64,000 nt of DNA from an uncultured Bacteroidia bacterium (GTDB lineage: Bacteria > Bacteroidota > Bacteroidia > J057 > CALAJH01), in assembly GCA_937922655.1 (NCBI GenBank), contig CALAJH010000016.1:30326-94325 (forward strand), read 5' to 3'. Each line of letters starts with the position of its first letter. The first letter of the stretch is position 1. The position numbers and the translations under genes were made by a program. The notes below the pieces were generated by a model. It was not told where the DNA came from. It ran no database searches and worked only from the letters and a program-made list of their open reading frames with translations. Shown in pieces: positions 18,491 through 28,306 of the stretch.

Positions 18491-19594
18491 ATGAACGACG
18501 GAAGCTTCAACGGCGCGAAAAACCGGTTTGTCGGCTTGGGCATGATGTCCGGCACGTCGCTCGACGGTCTTGACTTGGCGGCGGTCGAATTTGTTTTCGA
18601 CGACCGTCGATGGACGGCCCGGATTTTGGCGGCCGAAACCGTCGAATACGACGCGTCGTGGCGACGGCGTCTGAGTTCGCCTCCCGCGAGCGCCGAAGAG
18701 TACGCCAAACTCAACGTGGACTACGGCCATTGGCAAGGAATGCAGGCGCGAAGTTTTATTTTGCTCAACGACTTAAAGCCTGATTTTGCCGCCTCGCACG
18801 GCCACACCGTTTTTCATCAACCGCACCGCCATTTCACCGCCCAAATCGGCGACGGCGAAACGACGGCCACCCATTTGCCCTGCGTTTTCGTTACCGGTTT
18901 TCGCAACAAGGACGTGGCGCTTGGCGGGGAAGGGGCGCCGCTCGTACCTTTCGGCGAAACGGCGCTTTTTCCCGAATATTCGGCGTTTTTGAACTTGGGA
19001 GGCATCGCCAACCTGACGCTCGTCGGCGTCGAGGGCACGGCCAACCGCCGCAACCTCGTCGCTTTCGACGTCTGTGCTTGCAACCTCGTTCTCAACGTAC
19101 TCGCACGCCGCATCAACACCGACTACGACCGCGACGGCAACGCGGCCGCAAACGGAAAACTTTTGCCCGAAGTGTTGGAAAATTTGGAGCGTTTGGCGTT
19201 TTACCGCTTGCCCGCGCCGCGTTCGCTGGGACGCGAATGGGTCGAAGCCGAAATATTGCCGCTCTTGTCCGAAAATTATCGGCCCCAAGACCTCATGCAC
19301 ACCTACTGTGTTCACGTCGCCGAACGCGTCGCCGACGAATATCAACGCTACAACCGGCCGGGAAACGGAATCATGACCACGGGCGGCGGTGCGTTCCACA
19401 AGTTTTTGACGGAGCGGCTATCGGAAAAAATACCCGTTGTTTTGCCCGACCCGTTGTGGATTTCGTATAAAGAGGCGGCGATATTCGCGTTTTTGGGATT
19501 GATGCGCCTTTTGGGGCACGCGAACGTTTTAAACGCCGGTACCGGGGCGCGCAAAGCCGCCGTTTCGGGCAGCGTCCATTTTCCCGAGGCTTAG
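18491..19594 (+). CDS. anmK: Anhydro-N-acetylmuramic acid kinase
   Basis: GLGMMSGTSLDGLDLA...SHGHTVFHQP...LNLGGIANLTL...FDVCACNLVLN...TTGGGAFHKFL; ATG at 18491. Confidence 0.94.
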   Translation: MNDGSFNGAKNRFVGLGMMSGTSLDGLDLAAVEFVFDDRRWTARILAAETVEYDASWRRRLSSPPASAEEYAKLNVDYGHWQGMQARSFILLNDLKPDFAASHGHTVFHQPHRHFTAQIGDGETTATHLPCVFVTGFRNKDVALGGEGAPLVPFGETALFPEYSAFLNLGGIANLTLVGVEGTANRRNLVAFDVCACNLVLNVLARRINTDYDRDGNAAANGKLLPEVLENLERLAFYRLPAPRSLGREWVEAEILPLLSENYRPQDLMHTYCVHVAERVADEYQRYNRPGNGIMTTGGGAFHKFLTERLSEKIPVVLPDPLWISYKEAAIFAFLGLMRLLGHANVLNAGTGARKAAVSGSVHFPEA

Positions 19595-20400
19595 GCGCGC
19601 TTCTTTTTTAACGAACGCAACCATATCCACAGCCCAAACGCAATCACCGGAATACTTAGTATCTGTCCGGTATTGATAGGCAGGCCGAGCGTGTAGCTTT
19701 CTTGGTTTTCCTTGAAAAATTCGATGATGAAACGGGCGGTGAAAAGCAGGGTTACGCACATTCCCGCCATGCGGCCCTCGATGTTTTTGAGGTCGGTTTT
19801 GAAATAAACGTACATCAAAAAAACAAAAAGTACGATGTAACTCAGGCCTTCGTAAAGTTGGGTGGGGTGTCGGGGAGGGCCTGAACAGTCGGAACCCCGG
19901 GCGTTGACGTACTCGAAGGCCCACGGAAGGTCGGTAGGCACGCCGCAGATTTCCGAGTTCATGAGGTTGCCCATGCGCACGAAAAACGCCCCCAAGGCCA
20001 CGACGATCACGAAACGGTCGGCCAACCATAAAAATCGCATGCCCGGCGTCGATTTGACGTAATACGTCATATACGCGACGATGCCGATGGTTGCGCCGTG
20101 GCTTGCCAATCCCCCTTCCCATATGCGTAAAATCGCGGCAGGGTTGTCTACAAAATAGTACCGGGGGTCGTAAAACAGGCAATGGCCCAAGCGTGCGCCC
20201 ACGACGATGGAAACTATCATGCCGACGACCAACTTGTCGAGTTCTTTGGCCGTTTTGCCTTCGATTTGAAAAATTTTCAACATGATATAGTGGCCGAGCA
20301 TGAAGGTCATGGCAAAAAATACGCCGTACCAACGCAAGGCCCATCCGCCAAAATCAAAAATGACCGGCGATGCATCCCAAACGATGTGGTTGAACAACAT
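19591..20400 (-). CDS. lgt: Prolipoprotein diacylglyceryl transferase
   Basis: RWYGVFFAMTFMLG..VVGARLGHCLFYDP..GGLASHGATIGIV..FVRMGNLMNSEICGVPTDLPWAF..RHPTQLYE. Confidence 0.95.
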   Translation of the reverse strand: MLFNHIVWDASPVIFDFGGWALRWYGVFFAMTFMLGHYIMLKIFQIEGKTAKELDKLVVGMIVSIVVGARLGHCLFYDPRYYFVDNPAAILRIWEGGLASHGATIGIVAYMTYYVKSTPGMRFLWLADRFVIVVALGAFFVRMGNLMNSEICGVPTDLPWAFEYVNARGSDCSGPPRHPTQLYEGLSYIVLFVFLMYVYFKTDLKNIEGRMAGMCVTLLFTARFIIEFFKENQESYTLGLPINTGQILSIPVIAFGLWIWLRSLKKKRA

Positions 20401-20588
20401 GGATAGGTTTTTTGCCGCAAGATACGACAAAAGTATCAACGTCGGCCGGTCTAGGGCGTAAAGTTGTTGTTGGCATAGCGTTCTTTTTTATTTTCATGGA
20501 TCGTCGGGTTTGGCCAATTTTTTTATTGATATTGTGCGTTGTGCTTATGTTTTGCTTACCGGCACGTTTCCGGTAGACAAAAAATACG

Positions 20589-20596
20589 TAAATTTG
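20589..20596 (+). promoter_or_regulatory. Putative -7 box TAAATTTG, 6 nt before ATG
   Basis: tacgtaaatttgcaaatcATG. Confidence 0.5.
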
Positions 20597-20602
20597 CAAA
20601 TC

Positions 20603-21310
20603 ATGCGGACGTTAAAGTTCATGGTATTGGGGGCGGCGGCCCTGTGGGCGACGGCTTGCGGCCCGACGAAAAAATTGGCCCGCGCCCCGGAATCGACGTT
20701 CAATTTTTCATCCGAAGCCTATACGCTTGTCGGCAAGGGCGCCTTGTGGCAGAACGGCGAACGCTCGTCGTTCAACGTAACGCTCAAACTTTACAAAGAC
20801 TCCTTGATATGGGCGAACTTCAGCCTTTTGGGCATTGAAGGGGCGCGTTTGGTCGTCCAGCCCGATTCCGTACACATCCTCAACCGTCTGGACCGCAAAC
20901 ACGTCGCTTACGGCCATGTTTCCGAACTGGTGCGTCACCGTTATCCCGTCGGACTCTTGTCCCGGCTGTTGGTCGGTCGGCTGACGGCCGACGAAATGCG
21001 CCGTTTCAAAAACGACAACGACCGCATCGACCAAACGGAAATTTTGTACGAAGCGACCGACGACTTCGTAAACGCTTTTTCGCTGAAAAACGCAACGGGC
21101 TCGCTTTCTTTTCGCACCGAAGAGCGCTTGCAGGTCAACGGCTTGAGCGTGCCGAAGCGTTGCCGTTTTGCCGTAGAAGGCACGAAAAACGTACGCGTCG
21201 AAGTCGAATTTAGCGACGTGCGCAGGGAGCCCGTCCCTGTTCGTCCCGGTTTTTCCATCCCCAAAGATTATGCGCACGAATCGGTTTCGGTGGCCGGTAT
21301 GTTTCATTAG
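20603..21310 (+). CDS. DUF4292-like lipoprotein
   Basis: Lipobox MRTLKFMVLGAAALWATACGPTKK; next gene is EnvC-like, as commonly seen in Bacteroidota. Confidence 0.75.
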   Translation: MRTLKFMVLGAAALWATACGPTKKLARAPESTFNFSSEAYTLVGKGALWQNGERSSFNVTLKLYKDSLIWANFSLLGIEGARLVVQPDSVHILNRLDRKHVAYGHVSELVRHRYPVGLLSRLLVGRLTADEMRRFKNDNDRIDQTEILYEATDDFVNAFSLKNATGSLSFRTEERLQVNGLSVPKRCRFAVEGTKNVRVEVEFSDVRREPVPVRPGFSIPKDYAHESVSVAGMFH

Positions 21311-22463
21311 TCTGAGCTTTGGGGTGCTTTTCGCCCAAGACGCGCCCAAAGAAATCCGTAAACTTGAACTCGTCGAGCAGCAGCTCGAGTCCGAAGTCCA
21401 AAAAACCGAACGCCTGCTCAACGCCACCAAACAAAACAAACGCAAATCGTTCAACGAAATTGCGCTTTTAAACAAACAAATCCGGCTTCGTTCCCGGCTG
21501 TTGGGAAGCATCAATCGACAAATCGAAACGCTCGAAGGGGAAATCGCGCAAATCGAAACGCTTGTCGGCTCGATAGAGGCGGACATCGAGCGCTATGCCG
21601 CCAGTCACGACGTGGCCGTGCGCCGGGCCTACGTTTATTCTTACGACCTCGGCCCCCTGCTCTGGATTTTTTGCGCCTCGGGCTTTGAAGAGCTGTTCAA
21701 CCGTTTGCTGTACTACAAAGAAATCGCCAAGTTCCGCAACAACCAAATCCACGTCGTTTCCCGAACGAAAAAACTGCTTTTGCAGAAAAAAGACCGCAAA
21801 CAGCGCATGAAAGCCGAAAAAGAAGCGCTGCTCAACAAACGCATCGACGAAAAGAAAAAACTCGACGCCGCCAAAGACGATAAAGACAAACTTTACCGCG
21901 ACCTCAAGCGTTCGGAAAAGGAATACACCCTTCAGGTCGAAAATTATCGTAAAGAACTGCGCCAAATTCGAGAAAACATCAAAAAACTCATCGCCGAATC
22001 CCGTAAAACGGGCCTGACCGATGCGGAAAACAAACTTTCCGCGGGTTTTGCGGGCAACAAAGGCAAACTGCCGTGGCCCGTGGCCATGGGCGAAAGCGTT
22101 GTTTCGGAGGGTTTTGGAAAAACGCTCAACGCCGCCGGCAACGAGGTCATCAACGACGGCATCTATTTCACGACCAAACCCGGACAAAAAGTCAGGTCCG
22201 TTTTTGCGGGAAAGGTAACGATGATTTCCAAAGTGCCGGCCTACGGCAACGTCGTCATCGTCCAACACGGCAAATACCGCACCGTCTACGCCAACGTCGA
22301 AAACGTCAAGGTACAAAAAGACCAAGAAATCGAAATCTTGCAAGAAATCGGCACGGTCAAAAACGACCCTTTCACCGGCGACGCAAGGCTCTATTTTCAA
22401 ATCTATCGCGACTTCAACCCCGTCAATCCGTCGGTTTGGGTCCAAAACGGCATGCCGAATTGA
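21270..22463 (+). CDS. EnvC-like murein hydrolase activator, M23 peptidase fold
   Basis: Signal peptide, long coiled coil, C-terminal M23-like LPWPVAMGESVVSEGFG..VRSVFAGKVTMISKVPAYGNVVIVQHGKYRTVYANVE. Confidence 0.85.
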   Translation: MRTNRFRWPVCFISLSFGVLFAQDAPKEIRKLELVEQQLESEVQKTERLLNATKQNKRKSFNEIALLNKQIRLRSRLLGSINRQIETLEGEIAQIETLVGSIEADIERYAASHDVAVRRAYVYSYDLGPLLWIFCASGFEELFNRLLYYKEIAKFRNNQIHVVSRTKKLLLQKKDRKQRMKAEKEALLNKRIDEKKKLDAAKDDKDKLYRDLKRSEKEYTLQVENYRKELRQIRENIKKLIAESRKTGLTDAENKLSAGFAGNKGKLPWPVAMGESVVSEGFGKTLNAAGNEVINDGIYFTTKPGQKVRSVFAGKVTMISKVPAYGNVVIVQHGKYRTVYANVENVKVQKDQEIEILQEIGTVKNDPFTGDARLYFQIYRDFNPVNPSVWVQNGMPN

Positions 22464-22564
22464 CGCGCCTTGAACGTCAAGCGTGTTTGTAAATTAAGAT
22501 TCGAAAAGCCCGGACCGGAAGTTCTCAACCCTCCGGGTTTCCCAACGGCGGTTATTAAAGGCAC

Positions 22565-22593
22565 AAAAAAAGCCGGCGTGTTTGCGCCGGCTT
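22565..22593 (-). terminator. Rho-independent terminator of the M43 protease gene
   Basis: Minus strand AAGCCGGCG-caaaca-CGCCGGCTT followed by a T-run; perfect 9-bp stem. Confidence 0.9.
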
Positions 22594-22618
22594 CGAGGTT
22601 AGGTTGAGGACTTGAAAG

Positions 22619-24886
22619 CTAATATTTTATCAATTTGTGGCCGTTTAAGGCGTGTCCGTCCAACGTTCCGCGAACAAAGTAAATGCCCGCCGGGCGGCCC
22701 GCAAGGTCGATTTCGACTTCACCCGAAACGGCGGCGGCGTTCTCGTGGCTCCAAACCTTTTTGCCCGCAACGTCGAAAACTTCCAAGCGCAACGCCGCCG
22801 GACGCGAAAGGGTCAGGTATGCGGCGGTGGACGTCGAAAACGGATTGGGGGCAAAACGCAGGGAATGGTTTGTGGTCGTGGATACGGTGCGCGAAGTACA
22901 CAACGCCGGATTGACCACACAGGAGTCCGGGCAATTGGGAATGCCCGCACAGGTGTCGGCCGTAGCCGTGATGGATACCTCGTCGATAAACAGGTCGTTG
23001 CCAAAACCGCAGATCGTTTCAAACTTGACCTTGACGCGTTCGGCTCCGACAAACGACGCCGGAAAATTAAGCACGACTTCCTTCCATTGACCGGCGTTGG
23101 CGGGGTTGGTGCGTTGGGTGCCGGGGTCGGAGGTGGCGTTCGGCGTTCCCGAAACGGTACTGAGTTCTTGTCCGCCTTTACGAAACAGTTGCGTCCATGT
23201 GTTGCCGCAATCTTTTGAGGCCCAAACGATAAGCGTGTCCGTGTAGGTAAAATCGTAAGCGGGAAGGGCGCCCTCGGGTTTGGCGTAACGAAGCGGGCGA
23301 TAGGCGTAAGCGAACGAAAGTTTGGGGTCGATTTGGTCTTTGAGGGAAACAAAGGGGGTGATGAGTCCGTCACGGGCGGCGTAATCGCTGTAATTGAAAA
23401 GGTTTATGAGCGCCGAGCCGTTGTTGGCCGTTCCGAAGGCGCCCGTCGTCGAACGGTCCCATGTGTAGGTGTAAAAAAACGGGTGTGCGTCGCGGTTGTC
23501 CACCTGCCAATCGTCCGGAGGAAATTTGTTGCTTTCAAAACCTTCGAAGAACGGAAGCGGATAGGTTTGCTCCTCGGGCAATACGGTGATGAAATCTTCG
23601 AGGGTTGTCGTCGATTCAACGCCCGAATAGTTGTTTACCGTTAGGGTAACGCTGTATTTGCCCGCTTGGGCATAAGTAACGACGGGGCGATAATCGGTGG
23701 AAGTCGAGGGGGTGCCGCCGGGGAACGACCATTGGAAGGTGGTGGGGGCGTTGCGGGAGTAATCCAAAAAAGTAACGGGGGTATTGGGACAAACGGTGCG
23801 TCGGTCGGCCCAAAAGTTGGCTGTTGGCGGTCCCCACGGCCCGGTACCCGTGCCTTCGAGGTTGTCCTGCTGCCACAAATGAAAGCGCCGCCAATAGTTT
23901 TCGTTTTCGAGGGCGTTTTGGGAGCGAAGGGTTTGTCCGCGAGTAATGAGGTTGCAACGCGAGTCGTCGGAGGTGTAGTCCATGATGTTGCGCGGATTGT
24001 CGGGAAGGTCGCCGGCGCCTTCGTTGCAGGTGTTGAGGCGGTCGTTGGTGTTTTTGAAGTCCGAGCTGATAACCGGCGGGGTGTCGAGCACTTGGTCGCC
24101 GTGCTGCCCTAATGCGCAACCAAAATTAAAAGGATGAAAGAGGTTGAGGAAATGGCCGATTTCATGGTCTACGGTACGGCTGTAACCTTGCGGACTTCTC
24201 ACTCCGACGTCGGAAGCAATGACGACGACGCCGTCGGTTTCGGCGCTCGGCGTCCATGGAAATTGTGCGTAGCCCGCCAACGGGCCGTTGTCGCTGTCGA
24301 TTTTATTCACCACCCAAATATTTAAGTATCGGGTGGGGTCCCATTGACGGGTGGCTTTGAGTTCGAAGTCGTTGTTTTTGTGGTGGTTGCTGACGGCGGC
24401 GTTGGCTTCGCGGGTAATGCCCGTGGTGGGGTTGCCGTCGGGGTCGAGGGTGGCCAAAGCGAATTCGATGCGGGTGTCGGGCGCCAAATCCGAGTACCCC
24501 GGCGTGTTGGGAAGGTTGCGGTAGTTCTCGAAGAGCATTTGAATCATATTGTTCACCCGCTGGTCGGAGATATTGCTCGACGGCCCCGAAGAAATAATGT
24601 GAACCACCACGGGAATGATGTAGCGCGAACGGGTGTCGTTGTCGCCGGCGGTTTTCGCCGCGTCAAACCCCGGATTGTGAAAACGCAAACCGCCTTTGGG
24701 CAATGCGCTTCGGAAATACGCTTCGCTTTCTTCGAAAAGCCGACGAAATTCGGGGTCGGTCTCAATCCTTCGTTCCGTTTCCTCGACCCCGCATCGCAAT
24801 CGACGGGGTTCTTGGGCCTGTGCGGACGCGGCCGTGATTAGCAACGTCGCCGCGAACAGTACCTTTTGCCTCGTTTTTTTTGTCAT
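22619..24886 (-). CDS. Secreted M43-type metalloprotease with PKD domain and T9SS sorting domain
   Basis: Zinc motif HEIGHFLNLFH, PKD-like FLDYSRNAPTTFQWSFPGGTPSTS, C-terminal LRFAPNPFSTSTAAYLTL...LEVFDVAGKKVW...PAGIYFVRG. Confidence 0.9.
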   Translation of the reverse strand: MTKKTRQKVLFAATLLITAASAQAQEPRRLRCGVEETERRIETDPEFRRLFEESEAYFRSALPKGGLRFHNPGFDAAKTAGDNDTRSRYIIPVVVHIISSGPSSNISDQRVNNMIQMLFENYRNLPNTPGYSDLAPDTRIEFALATLDPDGNPTTGITREANAAVSNHHKNNDFELKATRQWDPTRYLNIWVVNKIDSDNGPLAGYAQFPWTPSAETDGVVVIASDVGVRSPQGYSRTVDHEIGHFLNLFHPFNFGCALGQHGDQVLDTPPVISSDFKNTNDRLNTCNEGAGDLPDNPRNIMDYTSDDSRCNLITRGQTLRSQNALENENYWRRFHLWQQDNLEGTGTGPWGPPTANFWADRRTVCPNTPVTFLDYSRNAPTTFQWSFPGGTPSTSTDYRPVVTYAQAGKYSVTLTVNNYSGVESTTTLEDFITVLPEEQTYPLPFFEGFESNKFPPDDWQVDNRDAHPFFYTYTWDRSTTGAFGTANNGSALINLFNYSDYAARDGLITPFVSLKDQIDPKLSFAYAYRPLRYAKPEGALPAYDFTYTDTLIVWASKDCGNTWTQLFRKGGQELSTVSGTPNATSDPGTQRTNPANAGQWKEVVLNFPASFVGAERVKVKFETICGFGNDLFIDEVSITATADTCAGIPNCPDSCVVNPALCTSRTVSTTTNHSLRFAPNPFSTSTAAYLTLSRPAALRLEVFDVAGKKVWSHENAAAVSGEVEIDLAGRPAGIYFVRGTLDGHALNGHKLIKY

Positions 24887-24941
24887 TTTTTTCAATAAAG
24901 TACAAAAAATAAGTTAGGGTAGATAAGAACGTTGGAGTTTT

Positions 24942-25853
24942 TTACTTGGCAACGAATTTATACTTCGATTCCAATTCTTTTTTCGTCGTTTGGATGACCT
25001 TGACCTGCATGGTAATGTTTTCGTTGGGCCGGTCGCGGTTGTTTTTCGGTTGTTCGGCGATTTTGTCCACCACGTCCATACCCGAAATCACTTCTCCGAA
25101 TACGGTGTAAGCGTTGTCCAGAAAGGCGGCGCCGCCGATTTCGATGTAATCTTTTTTTGCTTGTTCGCTAAACGAAAATTCTTTGTTGCCGTCGGCTTTG
25201 TAGGCCTCCATGACCTGACCGATGAGTCGTTGTTGCAAGCGCATCATGGAGTCGAGGTCGGTTTGTTGAAGCGTTTGCCAATCGACTTTTTGAATCCATT
25301 CGTTCTCGGGGCGGGACATATACGTGGGCATATAGCTTTGCAAGGCTTGCTGGTTGATTTGGTCTTCCATCATTTCAAGTTCTTGTTCGCCGAACTTTTT
25401 GCCCTGAACGATGTAAAATTGGCATCCCGACGAGGCGCGAAGCGGATTGACGTTGTCGCCGAGGCGGGCCGCCGCCACCGCGCCGCGTTTGTGGTAATAG
25501 CCCTCGACGATTTCGGCGGGGATGGTGTAACCGTTTTCGCCTTGTCCGTCGTCGTCGGGGTTGTCGTTTTTAGAGTTCGGGTCGCCGCCTTGAATCATGA
25601 ATTCCTTGATAATTCGATGAAAGGTGGTGCCGTTGTAAAAGCCGCTTTCCGCCAATTTGATAAAGTTTTCACGGTGTTTGACGGTCTTTTCATAGGGATA
25701 AATCAATATATCCCCGAATTTAGTCGTGATTTGTACCAATTTGACCTTGTCCGGCGCCTCTTTGGCGCCCGATTGGGCGCAACCGACGGCGGCAACTCCG
25801 ACCATAAGCAAGACGGTCCATGCGCAAGCGGCGTGTTTCATGGGTTTTTTCAT
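24942..25853 (-). CDS. Cyclophilin-type peptidyl-prolyl isomerase lipoprotein
   Basis: NFIKLAESGFYNGTTFHRIIKEFMIQGGDPNS...FYIVQGKK...YTVFGEVISGMDVVDKIA; lipobox VGC. Confidence 0.92.
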   Translation of the reverse strand: MKKPMKHAACAWTVLLMVGVAAVGCAQSGAKEAPDKVKLVQITTKFGDILIYPYEKTVKHRENFIKLAESGFYNGTTFHRIIKEFMIQGGDPNSKNDNPDDDGQGENGYTIPAEIVEGYYHKRGAVAAARLGDNVNPLRASSGCQFYIVQGKKFGEQELEMMEDQINQQALQSYMPTYMSRPENEWIQKVDWQTLQQTDLDSMMRLQQRLIGQVMEAYKADGNKEFSFSEQAKKDYIEIGGAAFLDNAYTVFGEVISGMDVVDKIAEQPKNNRDRPNENITMQVKVIQTTKKELESKYKFVAK

Positions 25854-26179
25854 TATTTTTTCCAACGCTTTGGTGTACGTTTACGTTACGAAATTACGAA
25901 CTTTTTTCACAACCGACAAACATTTCATCCCCAAAGTTGTTTTTGCCCGAAAAATTCATTCTCGACGGTCTTTGTTTTCTTGCGCCGAATGAAAAACGTT
26001 CGTGGAAACGAAAACACAAATTGATGGATTACGCGCTTTCTTTTTTGGTACGTTGAAACGTCGCGGTGAGGGCAGACGTCGTTGCTTGCGGGTCGAAGAG
26101 AACGACGCGTCGAGTTTTCAAAAACATTCGGCGTTTTCATCGCCCCGAACCGACGTCCGTCGTTTCAAGCCCTTCGGCT

Positions 26180-27181
26180 TTAATGCGGCAACTTGATTTT
26201 TTGGCCGATTTGCAAAACCGAATTGGGTTTCAAGCCGTTGATTTTGCACAGTTCGGAAACGGTGGTGTTGTATCTTACGGCCAAAGAACCGAGCAAATCC
26301 CCCGATTTGACGACGTGAAAACGGAGGTTTTCCGACGTTTCGGTCAGCTCTTCGTCCTCGTCGCTTTCGTTTTTGAGGTGGTTCTTGCCTTCGTGCGAAC
26401 AGCCGGCCTTGTATTGGCAGAACCACGACTTGTCTACGGCGGCTTGGGCAAGTTTGACCTTTTGGGTTTTGAAGTCGATGATTCGTGCGGGGTCGAAGGT
26501 CATGCCGAAAAGCCGAAACTCGAAATGGAGGTGGGGGCCGGTCGAGCGGCCCGTGCTTCCGCCCAAACCCAGCGTTTGTCCGGCGCGAATGCGTATTCCC
26601 GGTTCGACCAATATTTGCGACAAATGGCCGTAAAGCGTTTCGAGTCCGCCTTCGTGGGCCACGACGACGAAATTGCCGTAGCCGTAACGGTCGTTTTTGG
26701 CGATGCGCACCGTGCCGTCCATTGCCGCCCGCACCGAGTCGCCCGTATGCAGGCCCATGTCCATGCCGTGGTGAAAATGAGAGCCGAAAAGGTTGCGCGG
26801 CCCGTAACCCGACGTGATTTGTCCTTTGACCGGAAAGGCGAAGCGTTCCAACGAAAGATGAAAGGTGTCGGGGCTGGTGGTTAGGTCGTAACCGTAGATG
26901 TTGATTTTGGGGTTGGAAAAATCCGACGCCGGAAACGACAACGGCACAAAGTATTCGGTTTTACGTACGATTTCGAAGTCAAAAACGGGTTTGCCGTTGC
27001 GTACCGTGTAGGGCGGTGCGTCGACGATTTCGGTGGACAAAGGATTGAAGACCGCTTTGGCGTGGGCGGTTTTGTTGGAGTCGGCGGGCGCTTCGGCCTT
27101 CGCCCACAGCATTCCCACGACCCAAAGCAGCAGTAGCGCCAACAGCAACCGTCTGACCGTCGTTTTCAACCGCGCGTTCAT
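26180..27181 (-). CDS. M23 peptidase with C-terminal LysM domain
   Basis: GQITSGYGPRNLFGSHFHHGMDMGLHTGDSV...GSTGRSTGPHLHFEFR; LysM HVVKSGDLLGSLAVRYNTTVSELCKINGLKPNSVLQIGQKIKLP. Confidence 0.92.
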   Translation of the reverse strand: MNARLKTTVRRLLLALLLLWVVGMLWAKAEAPADSNKTAHAKAVFNPLSTEIVDAPPYTVRNGKPVFDFEIVRKTEYFVPLSFPASDFSNPKINIYGYDLTTSPDTFHLSLERFAFPVKGQITSGYGPRNLFGSHFHHGMDMGLHTGDSVRAAMDGTVRIAKNDRYGYGNFVVVAHEGGLETLYGHLSQILVEPGIRIRAGQTLGLGGSTGRSTGPHLHFEFRLFGMTFDPARIIDFKTQKVKLAQAAVDKSWFCQYKAGCSHEGKNHLKNESDEDEELTETSENLRFHVVKSGDLLGSLAVRYNTTVSELCKINGLKPNSVLQIGQKIKLPH

Positions 27182-27190
27182 AATTAATGC

Positions 27191-27223
27191 ATGAAGTAAA
27201 TGCGACTTAATGAAGTAAATACG
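27191..27223 (-). repeat. Two direct repeats ATGAAGTAAATnCG in the M23 gene leader
   Basis: atgaagtaaatgcg (27191-27204) and atgaagtaaatacg (27210-27223), 19 nt spacing. Confidence 0.6.
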
Positions 27224-27226
27224 GCG

Positions 27227-27234
27227 CAAAATTA
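27227..27234 (-). promoter_or_regulatory. Putative -7 box TAATTTTG for the M23 peptidase gene
   Basis: caaaatta on + strand, flanked by GGCG/CGCC. Confidence 0.45.
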
Positions 27235-27388
27235 CGCCTTCGCCTTTCGTTACGCAACTTTAATTCCGTTCAAATTATCCCAAATGTGAACGGAAAACCG
27301 GTGAATTGGAAAAACAATCCCCTAAAAGTTCGTCGGTCGTGGACGCAATGTGGATGCATGTGCGGGCGTTTGGCGCCAAATTGCGGCC

Positions 27389-28306
27389 ATGAAAGCGTGG
27401 GAAGAATTTATTGCTTACTGTAGACACGAAAAGAACGCCTCGGCGCACACCTGCGCCGCCTACGAGCGCGACTTGCGGCAAATGAACGATTTTTTCGGTC
27501 GGGAATACCATCTTTTTCCCGGCGACGACGCCCGGGACGCGGAAAAGATGGCCTTGTCCGGGGTTCGGCGTTGGCTGACCGAAGCCGGTCATCGACCCCG
27601 CACCCGCCGTCGAAAAGCCGCCGCCCTGCGTTCGTTTTTCAAGTTTTTGGTCAAAAGAAAGGGGGTCAAACCGCCCGATATTTCTCCGCTTGTCGCCCCC
27701 AAAATTCCCAAGCGTTTACCCGTCGCCGTCCCGTACGCCGAAATTTCCCGTATTCTCGACCACGCGCCCGACGACGGTTTCGAGGCCGTACGCGACAAGT
27801 GCATGCTGGAAATACTTTATGGTTGTGGATTGCGGCGCGGGGAGTTGGTCGGGCTTTTGAATAAAAACGTCGGTTCCGACCGCCTCAAAGTCTTGGGAAA
27901 AGGCAACAAAGAACGTATCGTGCCGTTCGGAAAAGCGGTGGCCGCGGCCGTCGAACGTTATCGCGCCGTACGAAAGCAAGCCGGTTTTGCGGCAACGGAA
28001 CCGTTTTTTTTGACGCAAAAAGGCAAACCCGTGTATGCCGGTTTGGTGCATCGGGTGGTTGTTCGCGCCTTGGCCGGCGTACCCGATTTGTCGCGGCGCA
28101 GTCCCCACGTTTTGAGGCATACTTTTGCCACGCATTTGACCGATTCGGGTTGCGACCTCAACGCCGTCAAGGAACTTTTGGGCCACGCCTCTTTGGTCGC
28201 CACGCAAATTTACACCCACAACACCCCTGCGCGATTGCAGGCCGTACATCGGCGTGCGCATCCGCGCGGCGACCAAACCGATTCACCCGTGGTGGGAAAA
28301 GAATAG
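27389..28306 (+). CDS. Tyrosine recombinase XerC/XerD family
   Basis: LEILYGCGLRRGELVGL..PHVLRHTFATHLTDSGCDLNAVKELLGHASLVATQIYTHNT; housekeeping Xer-like layout. Confidence 0.88.
   Translation: MKAWEEFIAYCRHEKNASAHTCAAYERDLRQMNDFFGREYHLFPGDDARDAEKMALSGVRRWLTEAGHRPRTRRRKAAALRSFFKFLVKRKGVKPPDISPLVAPKIPKRLPVAVPYAEISRILDHAPDDGFEAVRDKCMLEILYGCGLRRGELVGLLNKNVGSDRLKVLGKGNKERIVPFGKAVAAAVERYRAVRKQAGFAATEPFFLTQKGKPVYAGLVHRVVVRALAGVPDLSRRSPHVLRHTFATHLTDSGCDLNAVKELLGHASLVATQIYTHNTPARLQAVHRRAHPRGDQTDSPVVGKE

Noticed and set aside
21468-22445. 325-aa minus-strand ORF
   Set aside because: Antisense to the EnvC-like gene; Phe/Val/Asp-rich shadow ORF.
24990-26024. 344-aa plus-strand ORF
   Set aside because: Antisense to the PPIase gene.
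27389-28306. XerC/D-like gene as a sign of an integrated element
   Set aside because: Housekeeping-type recombinase; no att repeats, tRNA or phage genes around it.
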